DNA from: an uncultured Desulfobacca sp. | Lineage (GTDB): Bacteria; Desulfobacterota; Desulfobaccia; Desulfobaccales; Desulfobaccaceae | DNA length: 6,114 bases | Direction of reading: 5' to 3' | NCBI GenBank assembly: GCA_937958145.1 | Contig: CALGOE010000251.1 | Span: 1-6,114, forward strand | In this document: one piece after another, positions 6,086 through 6,114 of the stretch | How the letters are laid out: each line of letters starts with the position of its first letter | Position numbering within the stretch: position 1 is the stretch's first letter | The notes under the pieces: model-generated | What the model was told of the DNA's origin: nothing | Databases searched by the model: none | What the model saw: the letters and a program-made list of their open reading frames with translations, nothing else | Program-made: the position numbers and the translations under genes

Positions 6086-6107
6086 GCACAGGCTTTCCAG
6101 CCTGTGC
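6086..6107. repeat. Perfect 9-bp palindrome, candidate dispersed repeat
   Basis: GCACAGGCT (6086-6094) and AGCCTGTGC (6099-6107) are exact inverted copies around the loop TTCC. It lies about 70 bp upstream of the molybdoenzyme start, near the window edge. It has no T-tract. Stem length, tight loop and the internal AGCC/GGCT core resemble the palindrome at 3846-3866. It has the look of a dispersed REP-type element, but genome copy number cannot be judged here. It may be the edge of a larger repeat cut by the window. Confidence 0.55.
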
Positions 6108-6114
6108 GCCAATG

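Overview
The window is GC-rich and compact. It encodes four intact proteins and no recognisable RNA gene, transposase or CRISPR array. The mix of an AapJ-type amino-acid-binding protein, an ArsB/SLC13-type carrier, a bacterial prohibitin and a large cytoplasmic molybdopterin enzyme fits an anaerobic or facultative Gram-negative bacterium. The strong Shine-Dalgarno sites, Sec signal peptide and dispersed-looking short palindromes resemble Desulfobacterota (former Deltaproteobacteria). That placement is an impression from gene content and style, not a demonstrated assignment.

Layout: positions 1-213 are a non-coding leader with one good extended -10 promoter and a weaker upstream one. Positions 214-1269 (+) encode a secreted family-3 solute-binding protein. 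After 68 bp with no terminator, 1338-2684 (+) encodes a polytopic ion-transporter-superfamily permease. A 257-bp gap (2685-2941) precedes 2942-3790 (+), a membrane-anchored prohibitin/SPFH protein with a very strong ribosome-binding site. A 171-bp convergent gap (3791-3961) holds a terminator hairpin, whose clearest T-tract serves the minus strand, and a second very stable 9-bp palindrome. Positions 3962-6016 (-) encode a molybdopterin oxidoreductase with an N-terminal 4Fe-4S motif. A second 9-bp palindrome lies upstream of its start, at the right edge of the window.

The first two genes look like one transcription unit. Pairing a binding protein of the ABC amino-acid type with a secondary-carrier permease, with no ABC permease or ATPase visible, is the most interesting point. 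It may be a binding-protein-assisted secondary transporter, analogous in logic to TRAP. The prohibitin is probably its own unit. The molybdoenzyme has a skeleton much like acetylene hydratase but lacks the key aspartate of that enzyme and has a Cys-His pair at the predicted metal site, so its substrate is open.
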